DNA of 64,000 nt. It comes from an uncultured Eubacteriales bacterium. Its GTDB lineage: Bacteria; Bacillota; Clostridia; HGM11514. This document shows, in pieces, positions 49,360-57,723 of the stretch. The notes under the pieces were generated by a model, which did no database searches, had not been told where the DNA came from, and saw only the letters and a program-made list of their open reading frames with translations. The first letter of the stretch is position 1; the number at the start of each line of letters is the position of its first letter. The stretch covers positions 1-64,000 of the forward strand of contig CABUMF010000008.1 of NCBI GenBank assembly GCA_902492655.1, in the 5' to 3' direction. Made by a program: the position numbers and the translations under genes.

Positions 49360-50457
49360 ATGGCTAAAAAATCAAGATTAAAAACAGTTTTAATGAGTTT
49401 GTTAATTATAATTGCGGTAATTGTAGTGCTGGCTTTCGCTTTTCGTGATACAGCTTTGGTATATCCTTTATTTTCTAAGCTGTATTCCGAGAAGCTTGAG
49501 GTTGAGAATACGGGAAAATTCCAGTCTGACACCGTGTCGACATCCTGTCTTGTAGGAAACAGATTGGTTTATTACGACACTGATTCTGTCTGCCGTGACG
49601 ACGGAAAGAAGGTTAAGCTTAAAATCACGGAGCCTAATATGGAGTCGGCAGGCTCGTGCTTTGTTGTCTTCAGTAAGATTGACAATAAGGCGGTTGTATT
49701 CAGCGGAATGAAGAAATCCTATACCGTTTCTGATGAAAATGGTATCCAGTTTGCAAAGGTCGGTGAAAACGGAAGCTCAGTTGTTGTGACTAACGAGCCG
49801 GGTTACCGTGGAAAGGTTACGGTTTATGATCCTGACGGGGAAAAGGCTTTTCGTGCATCCTTTGGTGAAAAATATGTGATTGACGCCGCAATCTCCGAAA
49901 ACGGTAAAAAAATTGCACTTTGCCTTTTTGATACAAAAGGCGATGAATTTGAAAGCATTGTTCAGTTTTACGATATAAGTCAAAAGGAACCCTATGCGGA
50001 AGAAGTCTATACCGATACGGTTCTTACAAATGTCAAGCTTTTTTCGGATTCGGGAGCCATTGCGGTCGGTGATAAAAAGGCGGTCGGTTTTTCTTCTTCG
50101 GGAGAGGCGGAGTGGCAGTACAGCTATGACGGTGCGGTTTTGCAGTCCTTTTCCTTAAACAGCGAAGATTATATCGCACTTTGCCTCAAAAAAGGCAAGC
50201 AAAGCATTGTGTGCATTGATTCCTCCGGGAGCAATTATGAGTATGAGTATTCGGGCTCAAACATTAAAATGATAGACTTAAATGACGATGCTGTTATGGC
50301 GGTTACTCCAAGAAGCGTTATTTTTGTTACGACACACGGCTACGAAATCGCCGAAAAGGAAATTTCGGTGGACATTAAAAACGCTTTTATGCTCGATGAG
50401 GACAGAACGGGTATAATAGTTCACAGCTTCGGCTATGAAACTCTTTTGGCAAGGTGA
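49360..50457 (+). CDS. DUF5711-like extracytoplasmic beta-propeller-like protein
   Basis: 365 aa from ATG 49360 (GAAAGGA upstream; a TTG at 49327 overlaps truA and has no such site). One N-terminal membrane anchor (LMSLLIIIAVIVVLAFAF) and a long extracytoplasmic region of repeated beta-rich segments (GENGSSVVVTNEPGYRG, ENGKKIALCLFD, SGAIAVGDKKAVGF) resembling a seven-bladed propeller. No catalytic motif. Its partner is the CvpA-like protein encoded next, with which it often co-occurs in Clostridia before rho; function unknown, probably an envelope role. Confidence 0.75.
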   Translation: MAKKSRLKTVLMSLLIIIAVIVVLAFAFRDTALVYPLFSKLYSEKLEVENTGKFQSDTVSTSCLVGNRLVYYDTDSVCRDDGKKVKLKITEPNMESAGSCFVVFSKIDNKAVVFSGMKKSYTVSDENGIQFAKVGENGSSVVVTNEPGYRGKVTVYDPDGEKAFRASFGEKYVIDAAISENGKKIALCLFDTKGDEFESIVQFYDISQKEPYAEEVYTDTVLTNVKLFSDSGAIAVGDKKAVGFSSSGEAEWQYSYDGAVLQSFSLNSEDYIALCLKKGKQSIVCIDSSGSNYEYEYSGSNIKMIDLNDDAVMAVTPRSVIFVTTHGYEIAEKEISVDIKNAFMLDEDRTGIIVHSFGYETLLAR

Positions 50458-50461
50458 TGTT

Positions 50462-50980
50462 ATGTTGGCTGATATTATTTTGATTGTATTTGTTGTTTTA
50501 TTCATAATGAAGGGCAGAAAGACGGGGTTTGCAAGGTCTGTTCTCGGTATGTTTTCCGTGATTATTTGCGGAGCGTTGACTGTGTTTATTTATAAGTACA
50601 TAGATAAGACCGGTGCGGTGGAATTAATCGGGAATTTGTTAAAAACATTCCTTCCGCAAAATACCTACGATAAGCTGGAGGCTTTTGGTGTATCGGGCTA
50701 TGTTTTGAATGCGATTATTGCAATTTTGCTGTATGTCGGCATCAGAATATTGTATAAAATCGGAATCGGCGTAATTGATTTTGCAATGCCTTCATTTATA
50801 AACTCCCTCCTTGGAGGACTGTTTGGCGGAGCGATGGCTTTAGCGGTAGTTCTTGCGGTTTTGGCGGTTATTTATTCCGTAAGAAATACCTGCGATGTTA
50901 CCGCCGCAACGGATTTTATTGAAAAATCACGAATAGTAAAAGAAATCTATGAAAACAATATTTTATTAAAGTTGATTTGA
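50462..50980 (+). CDS. CvpA-family membrane protein
   Basis: 172 aa from ATG 50462 (AAGGTGATG upstream). Four hydrophobic segments: ADIILIVFVVLFIMKGRKTGF, VLGMFSVIICGALTVFIY, ...NAIIAILLYVGIRILYK, and SFINSLLGGLFGGAMALAVVLAVLAV. The GRKTGF and SLLGGLFGG motifs fit the CvpA/colicin V production family, found in many bacteria without a proven role (some cell-envelope or division link). It lies between the propeller-like protein and rho, the latter separated by 8 bases. Confidence 0.85.
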   Translation: MLADIILIVFVVLFIMKGRKTGFARSVLGMFSVIICGALTVFIYKYIDKTGAVELIGNLLKTFLPQNTYDKLEAFGVSGYVLNAIIAILLYVGIRILYKIGIGVIDFAMPSFINSLLGGLFGGAMALAVVLAVLAVIYSVRNTCDVTAATDFIEKSRIVKEIYENNILLKLI

Positions 50981-50988
50981 GGTGTATG

Positions 50989-52296
50989 ATGTTACTTGAT
51001 GAATTGAAATCAAAATCACTTGACGAATTGAAAAAGCAGGCTAAAGAGCTTGGAATACAAAAAATTTCATCGTTTAAAAAAGCGGAGCTGATAAACGAAA
51101 TAATCAGAGTTTCCCCGGAGGAAGCATCGGAGGAAGAAGAGGATGTAAAAACCGAGGAACGAGGTGAAACCGGTACGGTAAGCGGCGTTTTGGAGGTTAT
51201 GGATGACGGCTTCGGCTTTATAAGATGCGAAAATTACTTAACCGGTGCGGATGATGTGTATGTTGCTCCTTCGCAGATAAGGCGTTTTCGCTTGCGTACG
51301 GGTGACTATATTGACGGAATTACAAGGCCTAAGCGTGAAGGAGAGCGTTTTGCGGCTTTAATTTATGTTAAGACCGTAAACGGCTGCAACCCCGAAACTG
51401 CAATAAGAAGGGTTCATTTTGAAAATCTCACGCCTATTTATCCGAATGAAAGACTTCGTCTGGAAACGAACCGATACGGATTTTCGATGAGATTAATTGA
51501 CCTTATTGCTCCTGTCGGAAAAGGTCAGAGAGGGATGATAGTTTCCCCTCCTAAAGCGGGAAAAACAACGGTTTTAAAAGATATTGCCAACAGTATAAGC
51601 GCAAATCACCCCGAATGCGAGCTTATCATTTTACTTATTGACGAACGCCCCGAGGAAGTTACGGATATTATAAGAAGCACAAAAGCAGAGGTTATTTATT
51701 CTACATTTGACGAACTGCCCGAGCATCATATTAAGGTTGCTGAAATGGTTTTGGAGCGTGCGCAAAGACTTGTTGAGCACAATAAGGATGTTGTTATTCT
51801 GCTTGACAGCATCACAAGGCTTGCAAGGGCATACAATCTCACTGTTCCTTCAAGCGGCAGAACGCTTTCGGGCGGACTTGACCCTGCGGCGCTTCATAAG
51901 CCGAAAAGATTTTTCGGAGCCGCAAGAAACATCGAAAAGGGCGGAAGCCTGACGATACTTGCAACTGCGCTCATTGATACGGGCAGCCGTATGGATGATG
52001 TAATTTATGAGGAATTCAAAGGTACGGGAAACATGGAAATTCATCTTGACCGCAAAATGTCGGAAAAACGAATTTTCCCCGCTATTGATATTTATAAATC
52101 CGGCACAAGACGAGAAGAACTCATAATGAGCCAAAGCGAGCTTGAGGCGGTGTGGAACATAAGAAAATCATTCTCATCGCTCTCGACTCAGGATGTGACG
52201 GAGCGAGTAATTTCAGGCATTGTTTCAACCGCAAACAACAGCGAATTTGAAGCAATGGTAATTAAGCAATTAAGCAATAAACCCGAAATCAGTTGA
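50989..52296 (+). CDS. rho: Transcription termination factor Rho
   Basis: 435 aa from ATG 50989; GAGGTG lies 4 bases upstream, and two earlier in-frame starts are closer to that site or precede it. The N-terminus is a helical Rho_N region with a 30-residue Glu-rich stretch (VSPEEASEEEEDV), then the RNA-binding cold-shock fold (LEVMDDGFGFIRCENY), then the RecA-like ATPase: VSPPKAGKTTVLKDIA (Walker A), IILLIDERPEEV (catalytic Glu) and VILLDSITRLARAYN (Walker B). It terminates untranslated transcripts. The last codons lie in the palindrome at 52277-52308. Confidence 0.97.
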   Translation: MLLDELKSKSLDELKKQAKELGIQKISSFKKAELINEIIRVSPEEASEEEEDVKTEERGETGTVSGVLEVMDDGFGFIRCENYLTGADDVYVAPSQIRRFRLRTGDYIDGITRPKREGERFAALIYVKTVNGCNPETAIRRVHFENLTPIYPNERLRLETNRYGFSMRLIDLIAPVGKGQRGMIVSPPKAGKTTVLKDIANSISANHPECELIILLIDERPEEVTDIIRSTKAEVIYSTFDELPEHHIKVAEMVLERAQRLVEHNKDVVILLDSITRLARAYNLTVPSSGRTLSGGLDPAALHKPKRFFGAARNIEKGGSLTILATALIDTGSRMDDVIYEEFKGTGNMEIHLDRKMSEKRIFPAIDIYKSGTRREELIMSQSELEAVWNIRKSFSSLSTQDVTERVISGIVSTANNSEFEAMVIKQLSNKPEIS

Positions 52297-52308
52297 TTTC
52301 GGGTTTAT
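52277..52308. terminator. Bidirectional terminator inside the two gene ends
   Basis: The perfect 15-bp arms 52277-52291 and 52294-52308 with a 2-base loop contain the stop codons and last sense codons of both rho and the converging citrate synthase gene, so both proteins end in Lys-Pro-Glu-Ile. T-rich tracts follow on the + side. Confidence 0.85.
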
Positions 52309-53668
52309 CGTTATTTTTATCAAAGGGTTCTTCTCTTTCTTCAATGGGTACATAATTCGATTTTGTCGAAATGCTTTTGTATGCCGGTCTTATAATTCTG
52401 CCGTTTGCAAAAACCTCTTCAAGCCTGTGAGCGCACCAGCCTGAAATCCTTGCCATTGCAAAAATCGGCGTAAACAGGTCATCGGGAATGTTCAGCATTC
52501 TGTACACAAGTCCGGAATAAAAATCGACATTTGCCGAAATGATTTTTGAACCGCCCTTGATCTTGGAAAATACATCCGGCGTCAAACGCTCAACAAGCTC
52601 ATAAAGCGCAAACTCCTCCGCGTGTCCCGATTCCTCGGCAAGGGATTTGGCGTATTTCTTAAGCAGAACGGCACGAGGGTCGGAAATAGTATAAATAGCG
52701 TGCCCAAGACCGTAAACAAGCCCTGTTTTGTCAAATGCCTCTTTATTGATTATTTTTGCAATGTATGAGGCAACCTCGTCCTTGTTTCTCCAATCGGAAA
52801 CATTGTTTTTCATTTCGTCCATCATTGCCATAACCTTGATGTTTGCTCCGCCGTGCTTTGAGCCTTTAAGGGAACCAACGGAAGCCGCAATTGCGGAATA
52901 TGTGTCTGTTCCGCTTGATGAAACAACATGGGTTGTAAATGTAGAGTTGTTACCGCCTCCGTGTTCTGCATGAAGAATGAGGCACAAATCGAGAATTTTT
53001 GCTTCAAGGTCCGAGTATTTGTTGTCGGCTCTAATAAGATGAAGAAAATTCTCGGCTGTTGAACCGTCTGCTTTAGGCTGGTGAATGAAAAGACTTTTTC
53101 CGTTGTAATAATGCTCTTTTGCCTGAAGTGCGTACGCAATCATGGAAGGAAAGCGTGCAATCAGCTCAACAGACTGCCTGAAAACATTTTCAAAAGAAAG
53201 CTCATCGGGATTATCATCGTATGAGTACAAAGCAAGAACGCTTCTTGCAAGCTTATTCATTATATTTCCACTGGGAGCCTTAAGAATCATATCCTCAATA
53301 AAGCCGTCAGGAAGGGGACGGAGCTGTGCAAGAAGTTCTGAAAATTCTTGCAATTGACTCTCAGTCGGAAGATAGCCGAATAAAAGGAGATAACAGGTTT
53401 CTTCAAAGCCGAATCTGTCATTTGCGATACAGTTTTCAACAAGGGTAGTAACATTTATTCCTCTGTATCTCAGCCTGCCTTCTGTAGGAATTTTTTCGTT
53501 ATCGTCTATAATGTAGCCGCTTACATCACCGACGGAAGTGAGGCCGACAATTACGCCTGTACCGTCGCTGTTTCGCAAGCCTCTTTTAACATTGTACATC
53601 TGATAATTGGACGGGTCTATTGTATAACTTGCGTCATGAATGTGGCGCATTAAATTCTTTGTCGCCAT
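52289..53668 (-). CDS. gltA: Citrate synthase
   Basis: 459 aa from ATG 53668 (AGGAGATG upstream); the ORF can be read further upstream but without a ribosome site. It condenses acetyl-CoA and oxaloacetate. The active-site regions are LILHAEHGGGNNSTFT, SLKGSKHGGANIKVMAMM (His) and YGLGHAIYTISDPRA (His), and the catalytic Asp is in NVDFYSGLVYRML. The length and the HAEHGGGNNS form match the citrate synthases common in Clostridia. No other TCA gene is near, so it probably feeds glutamate synthesis. Its promoter is at 53700-53728. Confidence 0.93.
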   Translation of the reverse strand: MATKNLMRHIHDASYTIDPSNYQMYNVKRGLRNSDGTGVIVGLTSVGDVSGYIIDDNEKIPTEGRLRYRGINVTTLVENCIANDRFGFEETCYLLLFGYLPTESQLQEFSELLAQLRPLPDGFIEDMILKAPSGNIMNKLARSVLALYSYDDNPDELSFENVFRQSVELIARFPSMIAYALQAKEHYYNGKSLFIHQPKADGSTAENFLHLIRADNKYSDLEAKILDLCLILHAEHGGGNNSTFTTHVVSSSGTDTYSAIAASVGSLKGSKHGGANIKVMAMMDEMKNNVSDWRNKDEVASYIAKIINKEAFDKTGLVYGLGHAIYTISDPRAVLLKKYAKSLAEESGHAEEFALYELVERLTPDVFSKIKGGSKIISANVDFYSGLVYRMLNIPDDLFTPIFAMARISGWCAHRLEEVFANGRIIRPAYKSISTKSNYVPIEEREEPFDKNNDKPEIN

Positions 53669-53699
53669 TTTGATCATCTCCTTTTTCGTATCAGTTTTT

Positions 53700-53728
53700 A
53701 TTATAACACATATTGCCAAAAAATGCAA
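53700..53728 (-). promoter_or_regulatory. Citrate synthase promoter
   Basis: On the minus strand TTGCAT (53728-53723), a 17-bp spacer and TATAAT (53705-53700). Confidence 0.82.
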
Positions 53729-53745
53729 GTGTTTTTATAAAATCT

Positions 53746-53781
53746 TGCAAAAAAGTCATCCCGAACATACGAGATGACTTT
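53746..53781 (-). terminator. Terminator of the rsmD-coaD unit
   Basis: AAAGTCATC (53752-53760) / GATGACTTT (53773-53781) form the stem, with a T-run next to it on the minus strand (complement of 53749-53754). Confidence 0.8.
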
Positions 53782-53805
53782 GTAAACAAGTATTTTGATT
53801 TACAA

Positions 53806-54309
53806 TCAGTCTCTTAACTGCTTGCGGTTTTCTTCGATAACAGCGAGAGTCTGATTAATTATACTAACAGAACTGTTAAGGTCGTTTATAGCCCTTTCAA
53901 GAACCGTCTTGGCATCGTCAACCGTTCCGCCTATACCGTTTAAGAGCTGGTCGGAATATCTCATTGCTCCTACTCTGATTTCAGAAGCATTTGCGTTAGC
54001 CTTGCTTTCGATGTCGGCAGCAAGCTCGCGAGCCTGGCGTGCAATTTCCGTTTCGCTCATCATTGTAATAATTTCGCTCTTTGCTTTTTCAATTCTTGCG
54101 GCAGCATCTTTCTTTGCATTTTCGATGATTTCTTCCCTTGAATCGGTAATCCATTTTGCCTTTTTGAGATCATCGGGCATCTTGAGCTTAATTTCCTGTA
54201 TAAGTTCCAGTATTTCCTCTTTATCAATGAGGCTCTTTCCCGAAAGCGGTATTGAAGATGCACTTTCGATTTTTTCGGTAAGGGTATCAATTAATGATAA
54301 AAGTTCCAT
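53806..54309 (-). CDS. Coiled-coil protein of unknown function
   Basis: 167 aa from ATG 54309 (GGAGGAG upstream). Mostly helical: a short N-terminal domain with IPLSGKSLIDKEEILELIQEI, then a long coiled coil rich in Ala/Glu/Lys (ENAKKDAAARIEKAKSEI) and a C-terminal helix ending in IEENRKQLRD. Resembles the stalk-type helical proteins (ATP synthase b/V-ATPase H-like or DivIVA-like) seen next to coaD in many Clostridia. No enzymatic motif. Last gene of the rsmD-coaD unit, 20 bases after coaD. Confidence 0.78.
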   Translation of the reverse strand: MELLSLIDTLTEKIESASSIPLSGKSLIDKEEILELIQEIKLKMPDDLKKAKWITDSREEIIENAKKDAAARIEKAKSEIITMMSETEIARQARELAADIESKANANASEIRVGAMRYSDQLLNGIGGTVDDAKTVLERAINDLNSSVSIINQTLAVIEENRKQLRD

Positions 54310-54329
54310 ATTAGTTCTCCTCCGTTTTT

Positions 54330-54809
54330 TCAGTTTGTAAATTTATTATAAATCCGTGCTTTTATACATTCAGGTACAAAACCATCAAGATTACCGCCTA
54401 AGTGTGCAATTTCCTTAACTATACTTGAGCTTAAAAACGAGTATTCGCTGGAAGAAATAAGAAACATCGTTTCTATTTCGGAGTTCTGACGCCTGTTCAT
54501 GAGTGCCATCTGCATTTCATATTCAAAATCAGAAACGGCACGAAGCCCCTTAATAATGGTAGTTGCGGATTTTTTCTTTGCGTAATCTACCAAAAGACCG
54601 TCAAAAAAGTCAATTTCGATATTTTTAAGGTGAGATGTGGCTGCTTTGATAAACTCAACCCGTTCGTCAACCGTGAATGCCGGTTGCTTAGCACTGTTGT
54701 GAAGAACCGACACAATTACCTTATCAAAAATTTTTGATGAACGCTCGATAATATCAAGATGTCCGTTCGTTATGGGGTCAAAGCTTCCGGGGTATATTGC
54801 AATTTTCAT
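54330..54809 (-). CDS. coaD: Phosphopantetheine adenylyltransferase
   Basis: 159 aa, exactly the usual length. It adenylates 4'-phosphopantetheine in CoA synthesis. Signatures: YPGSFDPITNGHLDIIERS (nucleotide-binding TxGH region), KGLRAVSDFEYEMQMALMNRR and the ISSS segment SEYSFLSSSIVKEIAHLGG. It lies 3 bases after rsmD. Confidence 0.97.
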   Translation of the reverse strand: MKIAIYPGSFDPITNGHLDIIERSSKIFDKVIVSVLHNSAKQPAFTVDERVEFIKAATSHLKNIEIDFFDGLLVDYAKKKSATTIIKGLRAVSDFEYEMQMALMNRRQNSEIETMFLISSSEYSFLSSSIVKEIAHLGGNLDGFVPECIKARIYNKFTN

Positions 54810-54812
54810 TAT

Positions 54813-55361
54813 TCAGATCCCCTTGTGTTTGTAGAATAATACCTTTGTTTTTCCGTATAAAGCTGTTCTGGCAGGAAATAGCTGCTCTCCCTCAAAGCTT
54901 TTCGTGTCTGCCGATGCTTCAAATATCAGTATTCCGTCATCCGACAGCGCACCGTTTCTTTCAACATCACAAATAAAATCCTTTAAAAAGCCTGACGCAT
55001 ATGGAGGGTCTGCAAATATTATATCATACTTTTGCGAATTTGTCGAGAAAAATTGTCTAAAATCCGATTTAATCAGTTTTGAATACGCTTCCAAATGTGT
55101 TTTTTTGATGTTTTTACCGGCAATGTCAAGAGAGCCTGCATTCGAGTCGACAAAGCTGCAAAATACCGCTCCACGGCTGAGAGCTTCAATTCCGAGTGCT
55201 CCCGAACCGCAAAAAACGTCAAGTACCTTCGCCCCCTTGACGCTGAACTGAATAATGTTAAATATGGACTCTTTAACCCTGTCCGTTGTCGGCCTGATTA
55301 CATCATCGCCCGGCAGAGTGTTAAGCTTTGTACCTCTTGCAGTGCCCGAAATAACCCTCAA
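54813..55361 (-). CDS. rsmD: 16S rRNA (guanine966-N2)-methyltransferase RsmD
   Basis: 182 aa if translation starts at the TTG at 55361, which gives MRVISGTARG like other RsmD proteins and puts GGAG 9 bases upstream; an ATG at 55370 abuts the GGAG. Features: LRVISGTARGTKL, VLDVFCGSGALGIEALSRGA (SAM site) and IIFADPPYASG (catalytic DPPY). It methylates the exocyclic amine of G966 in 16S rRNA. First gene of a three-gene unit with coaD; promoter at 55397-55424. Confidence 0.9.
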   Translation of the reverse strand: MRVISGTARGTKLNTLPGDDVIRPTTDRVKESIFNIIQFSVKGAKVLDVFCGSGALGIEALSRGAVFCSFVDSNAGSLDIAGKNIKKTHLEAYSKLIKSDFRQFFSTNSQKYDIIFADPPYASGFLKDFICDVERNGALSDDGILIFEASADTKSFEGEQLFPARTALYGKTKVLFYKHKGI

Positions 55362-55396
55362 GCCTTCCATCTCCGAAACACAATACTATATATTAT

Positions 55397-55424
55397 ATTT
55401 TATACATTTTCTTCGATTTGTCAA
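55397..55424 (-). promoter_or_regulatory. rsmD-coaD promoter
   Basis: On the minus strand TTGACA (55424-55419), a 16-bp spacer and TAAAAT (55402-55397). Confidence 0.78.
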
Positions 55425-55505
55425 CAGTTTATTGAAAATTCATACAAAAATTAAAGAAACATATATAATTATGAAATAAATCTGAAAAAAAGTAACATTT
55501 TTGAT

Positions 55506-55543
55506 ATAAAAAACACGCATGCGAATATCGTATGCGTGTTTTT
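55506..55543 (-). terminator. gapA terminator
   Basis: AAAAACACGCAT (55509-55520) and ATGCGTGTTTTT (55532-55543) pair with a 10-11-base loop, followed by a T-run on the minus strand, 14 bases after the gapA stop. Confidence 0.88.
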
Positions 55544-55556
55544 ATTCAAAATACTA

Positions 55557-56573
55557 TTATTTGTCAAGTTCAGCGAAGTACTTGATTGTTCTAACCATCT
55601 GGCTTGTGTATGAGTTTTCGTTATCATACCAGGAAACAACCTGAACGAGGCTTGTTCCGTCGCCGTTGTCAACAACCATTGTCTGTGTTGCATCGAAGAG
55701 AGAACCGAACTTCATTCCTACGATGTCGGAAGAAACGATTTCGTCCTCGTTGTAGCCGTAAGATTCGTTAGCAGCAGCCTTCATAGCAGCGTTGATGCCT
55801 TCAACAGTAGCAGCACCTTCAACTGTAGCTATAAGGATTGTTGTTGAACCTGTAGGTGTGGGAACACGCTGTGCGGAACCGATAAGCTTTCCGTTAAGCT
55901 CAGGGATAACAAGTCCGATTGCCTTTGCAGCACCTGTAGAGTTAGGAACAATGTTAACTGCAGCTGCACGAGAACGACGGAGATCGCCTTTTCTCTGAGG
56001 ACCGTCAAGAGTCATCTGGTCGCCTGTGTAAGCGTGAATTGTGCTCATGATACCGCTCTTGATAGGCATATAGTCGTTAAGAGCCTTAGCCATAGGTGCA
56101 AGACAGTTAGTTGTGCAGGATGCAGCAGAAATAACTGTATCTTCAGCCTTAAGAGTATTGTGGTTTACATTGTAAACGATTGTGGGAAGGTCTTTTCCTG
56201 CGGGAGCGGAAATAACAACCTTCTTTGCACCTGCTTCGATGTGAGCGGATGCCTTTTCTTTAGATGTATAGAAACCTGTGCATTCGAGAACAACATCTAC
56301 ATCAAGCTTGCCCCAAGGAAGATCCTTAGCGTCCTTTTCGGCATAGATTTTAATTGTCTTGCCGTCAACAGTGATTGAATCTTCGCCTGCTGTTACTGTG
56401 CTTGCAAGAGCATATGTTCCCTGAGAAGAGTCATACTTGAGAAGATGAGCAAGCATCTTAGGGCTTGTCAAATCGTTGATAGCTACTACTTCGTAACCTT
56501 CTGCACCGAACATCTGTCTGAAAGCAAGACGACCGATACGGCCAAATCCGTTAATTGCAACTTTTACTGCCAT
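55557..56573 (-). CDS. gapA: Glyceraldehyde-3-phosphate dehydrogenase
   Basis: 338 aa from ATG 56573 (AGGAGG 8 bases upstream; the frame is open further up without a ribosome site). It catalyses the NAD-dependent, phosphorylating oxidation of glyceraldehyde-3-phosphate in glycolysis. NAD fold: AINGFGRIGRLAFRQMF. The catalytic Cys is in SAASCTTNCLAPMAKAL with the partner His in MSTIHAYTGDQ. Monocistronic with its own promoter and terminator; pgk is not in the window. Confidence 0.97.
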   Translation of the reverse strand: MAVKVAINGFGRIGRLAFRQMFGAEGYEVVAINDLTSPKMLAHLLKYDSSQGTYALASTVTAGEDSITVDGKTIKIYAEKDAKDLPWGKLDVDVVLECTGFYTSKEKASAHIEAGAKKVVISAPAGKDLPTIVYNVNHNTLKAEDTVISAASCTTNCLAPMAKALNDYMPIKSGIMSTIHAYTGDQMTLDGPQRKGDLRRSRAAAVNIVPNSTGAAKAIGLVIPELNGKLIGSAQRVPTPTGSTTILIATVEGAATVEGINAAMKAAANESYGYNEDEIVSSDIVGMKFGSLFDATQTMVVDNGDGTSLVQVVSWYDNENSYTSQMVRTIKYFAELDK

Positions 56574-56625
56574 TGGATAATACCTCCTAAAAAATATAAA
56601 TATAAAATTATTTTTATATACTTCT

Positions 56626-56654
56626 ATTTTACAACAAAAACCAAATTTTTTCAA
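56626..56654 (-). promoter_or_regulatory. gapA promoter
   Basis: On the minus strand TTGAAA (56654-56649), a 17-bp spacer and TAAAAT (56631-56626). Between this and pdaA (56655-56820) the sequence is A/T-rich and I see no gene. Confidence 0.82.
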
Positions 56655-56820
56655 TAGTGATTGTTAAAAAATTAACCGAAAATCAAAAATCTGTTACATT
56701 TCACCAAATTTTTAACATATCATAGTGGTTGTTTGTAAAATATTCTTTCCGTATATTTACAAAATATTCGTTATGTTATTTCGCATAGGACGGAAATTAT
56801 ATGAAACAGTGTAAAATAAT

Positions 56821-56851
56821 GCTCGGATAAGGTGTTTTGCCTTATCCGAGC
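56821..56851 (-). terminator. pdaA terminator overlapping the stop codon
   Basis: GCTCGGATAAGG (56821-56832) pairs with CCTTATCCGAGC (56840-56851). The TAA stop and last codons of pdaA (SELG) form one arm. Only a short T-rich tract follows on the minus strand. Confidence 0.75.
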
Positions 56852-57627
56852 TCACTGAGGGGCTTGATTTTATACCCCATATCTTCCCATTTTGTAAGCA
56901 GCTGATCGAGTATTTCGGCATTTGTTGACGATGTGCTGTGCAAAAGTACGATAGCACCGTTGTGTATTCTGGATGTCAGCTTTTGTATTGCTTCTTCGTG
57001 CGTTGGCTGTGAGTCCTGATTCCAATCAACATATGCAAGGCTCCAGAAAAATGTCTTATATCCGAGCTTTTTTGCCATTTCAAGGTTTTCCTCGCTGTAT
57101 TTTCCCCGGGGCGGCCGATAGTATTTTATCATTTCGCAACCAGTGACCTTTTTATATTCTTCCTCAAGGAAACAGATTTCTTCCCTGAATGCCGATTCTT
57201 CCGAAATTGATGACATATCCGGATGATGATATGTATGATTTCCCACTGTATGGCCTTCGTCATTCATTCGTTTTACAAGGTCGGGTGCTGATGTAATATA
57301 GTTTCCCACAACAAAAAAAGTGGCTTTTACATTGTGCTTTTTGAGAGTATCGAGAATTGAAGGGGTATAACCGTTTTCGTAGCCTGCGTCAAAGGTCAGA
57401 TATATATTCTTTTTTTCGGTATCGCCTATGTAATAAGCATTGCTTTTTTTTAGGTTTTCTGCGGTTTCGTTGCCTCTTGGAGGTGAGTTTTCCCCCGAAA
57501 AGCTCAATCCCCAGTCGCAGTTTGCAACGGTAACGCTCCTAAAACCGTATGTAAGCAATCCTGCTGCCAATGCAAACGAAAATACCAGTATCGGCACGAC
57601 TTTCTTTGCTTTGATTGCTATAATCAT
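56842..57627 (-). CDS. pdaA: Delta-lactam-type polysaccharide deacetylase (PdaA)
   Basis: 261 aa, ATG 57627 after GGAGG. N-terminal signal or anchor (VVPILVFSFALAAGLLTYGF), then the family marker NCDWGLSFSGENSPPRGN, and a NodB domain with LTFDAGYENGYTPSIL (the usual TFDDG is TFDAG, as PdaA enzymes also alter this spot), GNHTYHHPDMSS (metal His pair), YYRPPRGKY and IVLLHS. It removes acetyl from muramic acid so that muramic delta-lactam forms in the spore cortex, fitting sigG in the same window. No clear forespore promoter is visible. Confidence 0.87.
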   Translation of the reverse strand: MIIAIKAKKVVPILVFSFALAAGLLTYGFRSVTVANCDWGLSFSGENSPPRGNETAENLKKSNAYYIGDTEKKNIYLTFDAGYENGYTPSILDTLKKHNVKATFFVVGNYITSAPDLVKRMNDEGHTVGNHTYHHPDMSSISEESAFREEICFLEEEYKKVTGCEMIKYYRPPRGKYSEENLEMAKKLGYKTFFWSLAYVDWNQDSQPTHEEAIQKLTSRIHNGAIVLLHSTSSTNAEILDQLLTKWEDMGYKIKPLSELG

Positions 57628-57665
57628 TTCAATTAACCTCCGTTTATTATTGTGAAAAATGACGG

Positions 57666-57694
57666 TTGAAATTTTCTTTAATTTGTACTATAAT
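57666..57694 (+). promoter_or_regulatory. Promoter of the stalk-domain/ABC-F unit
   Basis: TTGAAA (57666-57671), a 17-bp spacer and TATAAT (57689-57694), just before GGGAGGATG. Confidence 0.88.
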
Positions 57695-57723
57695 AGTATA
57701 TTATATGTATATGGGAGGATGTT

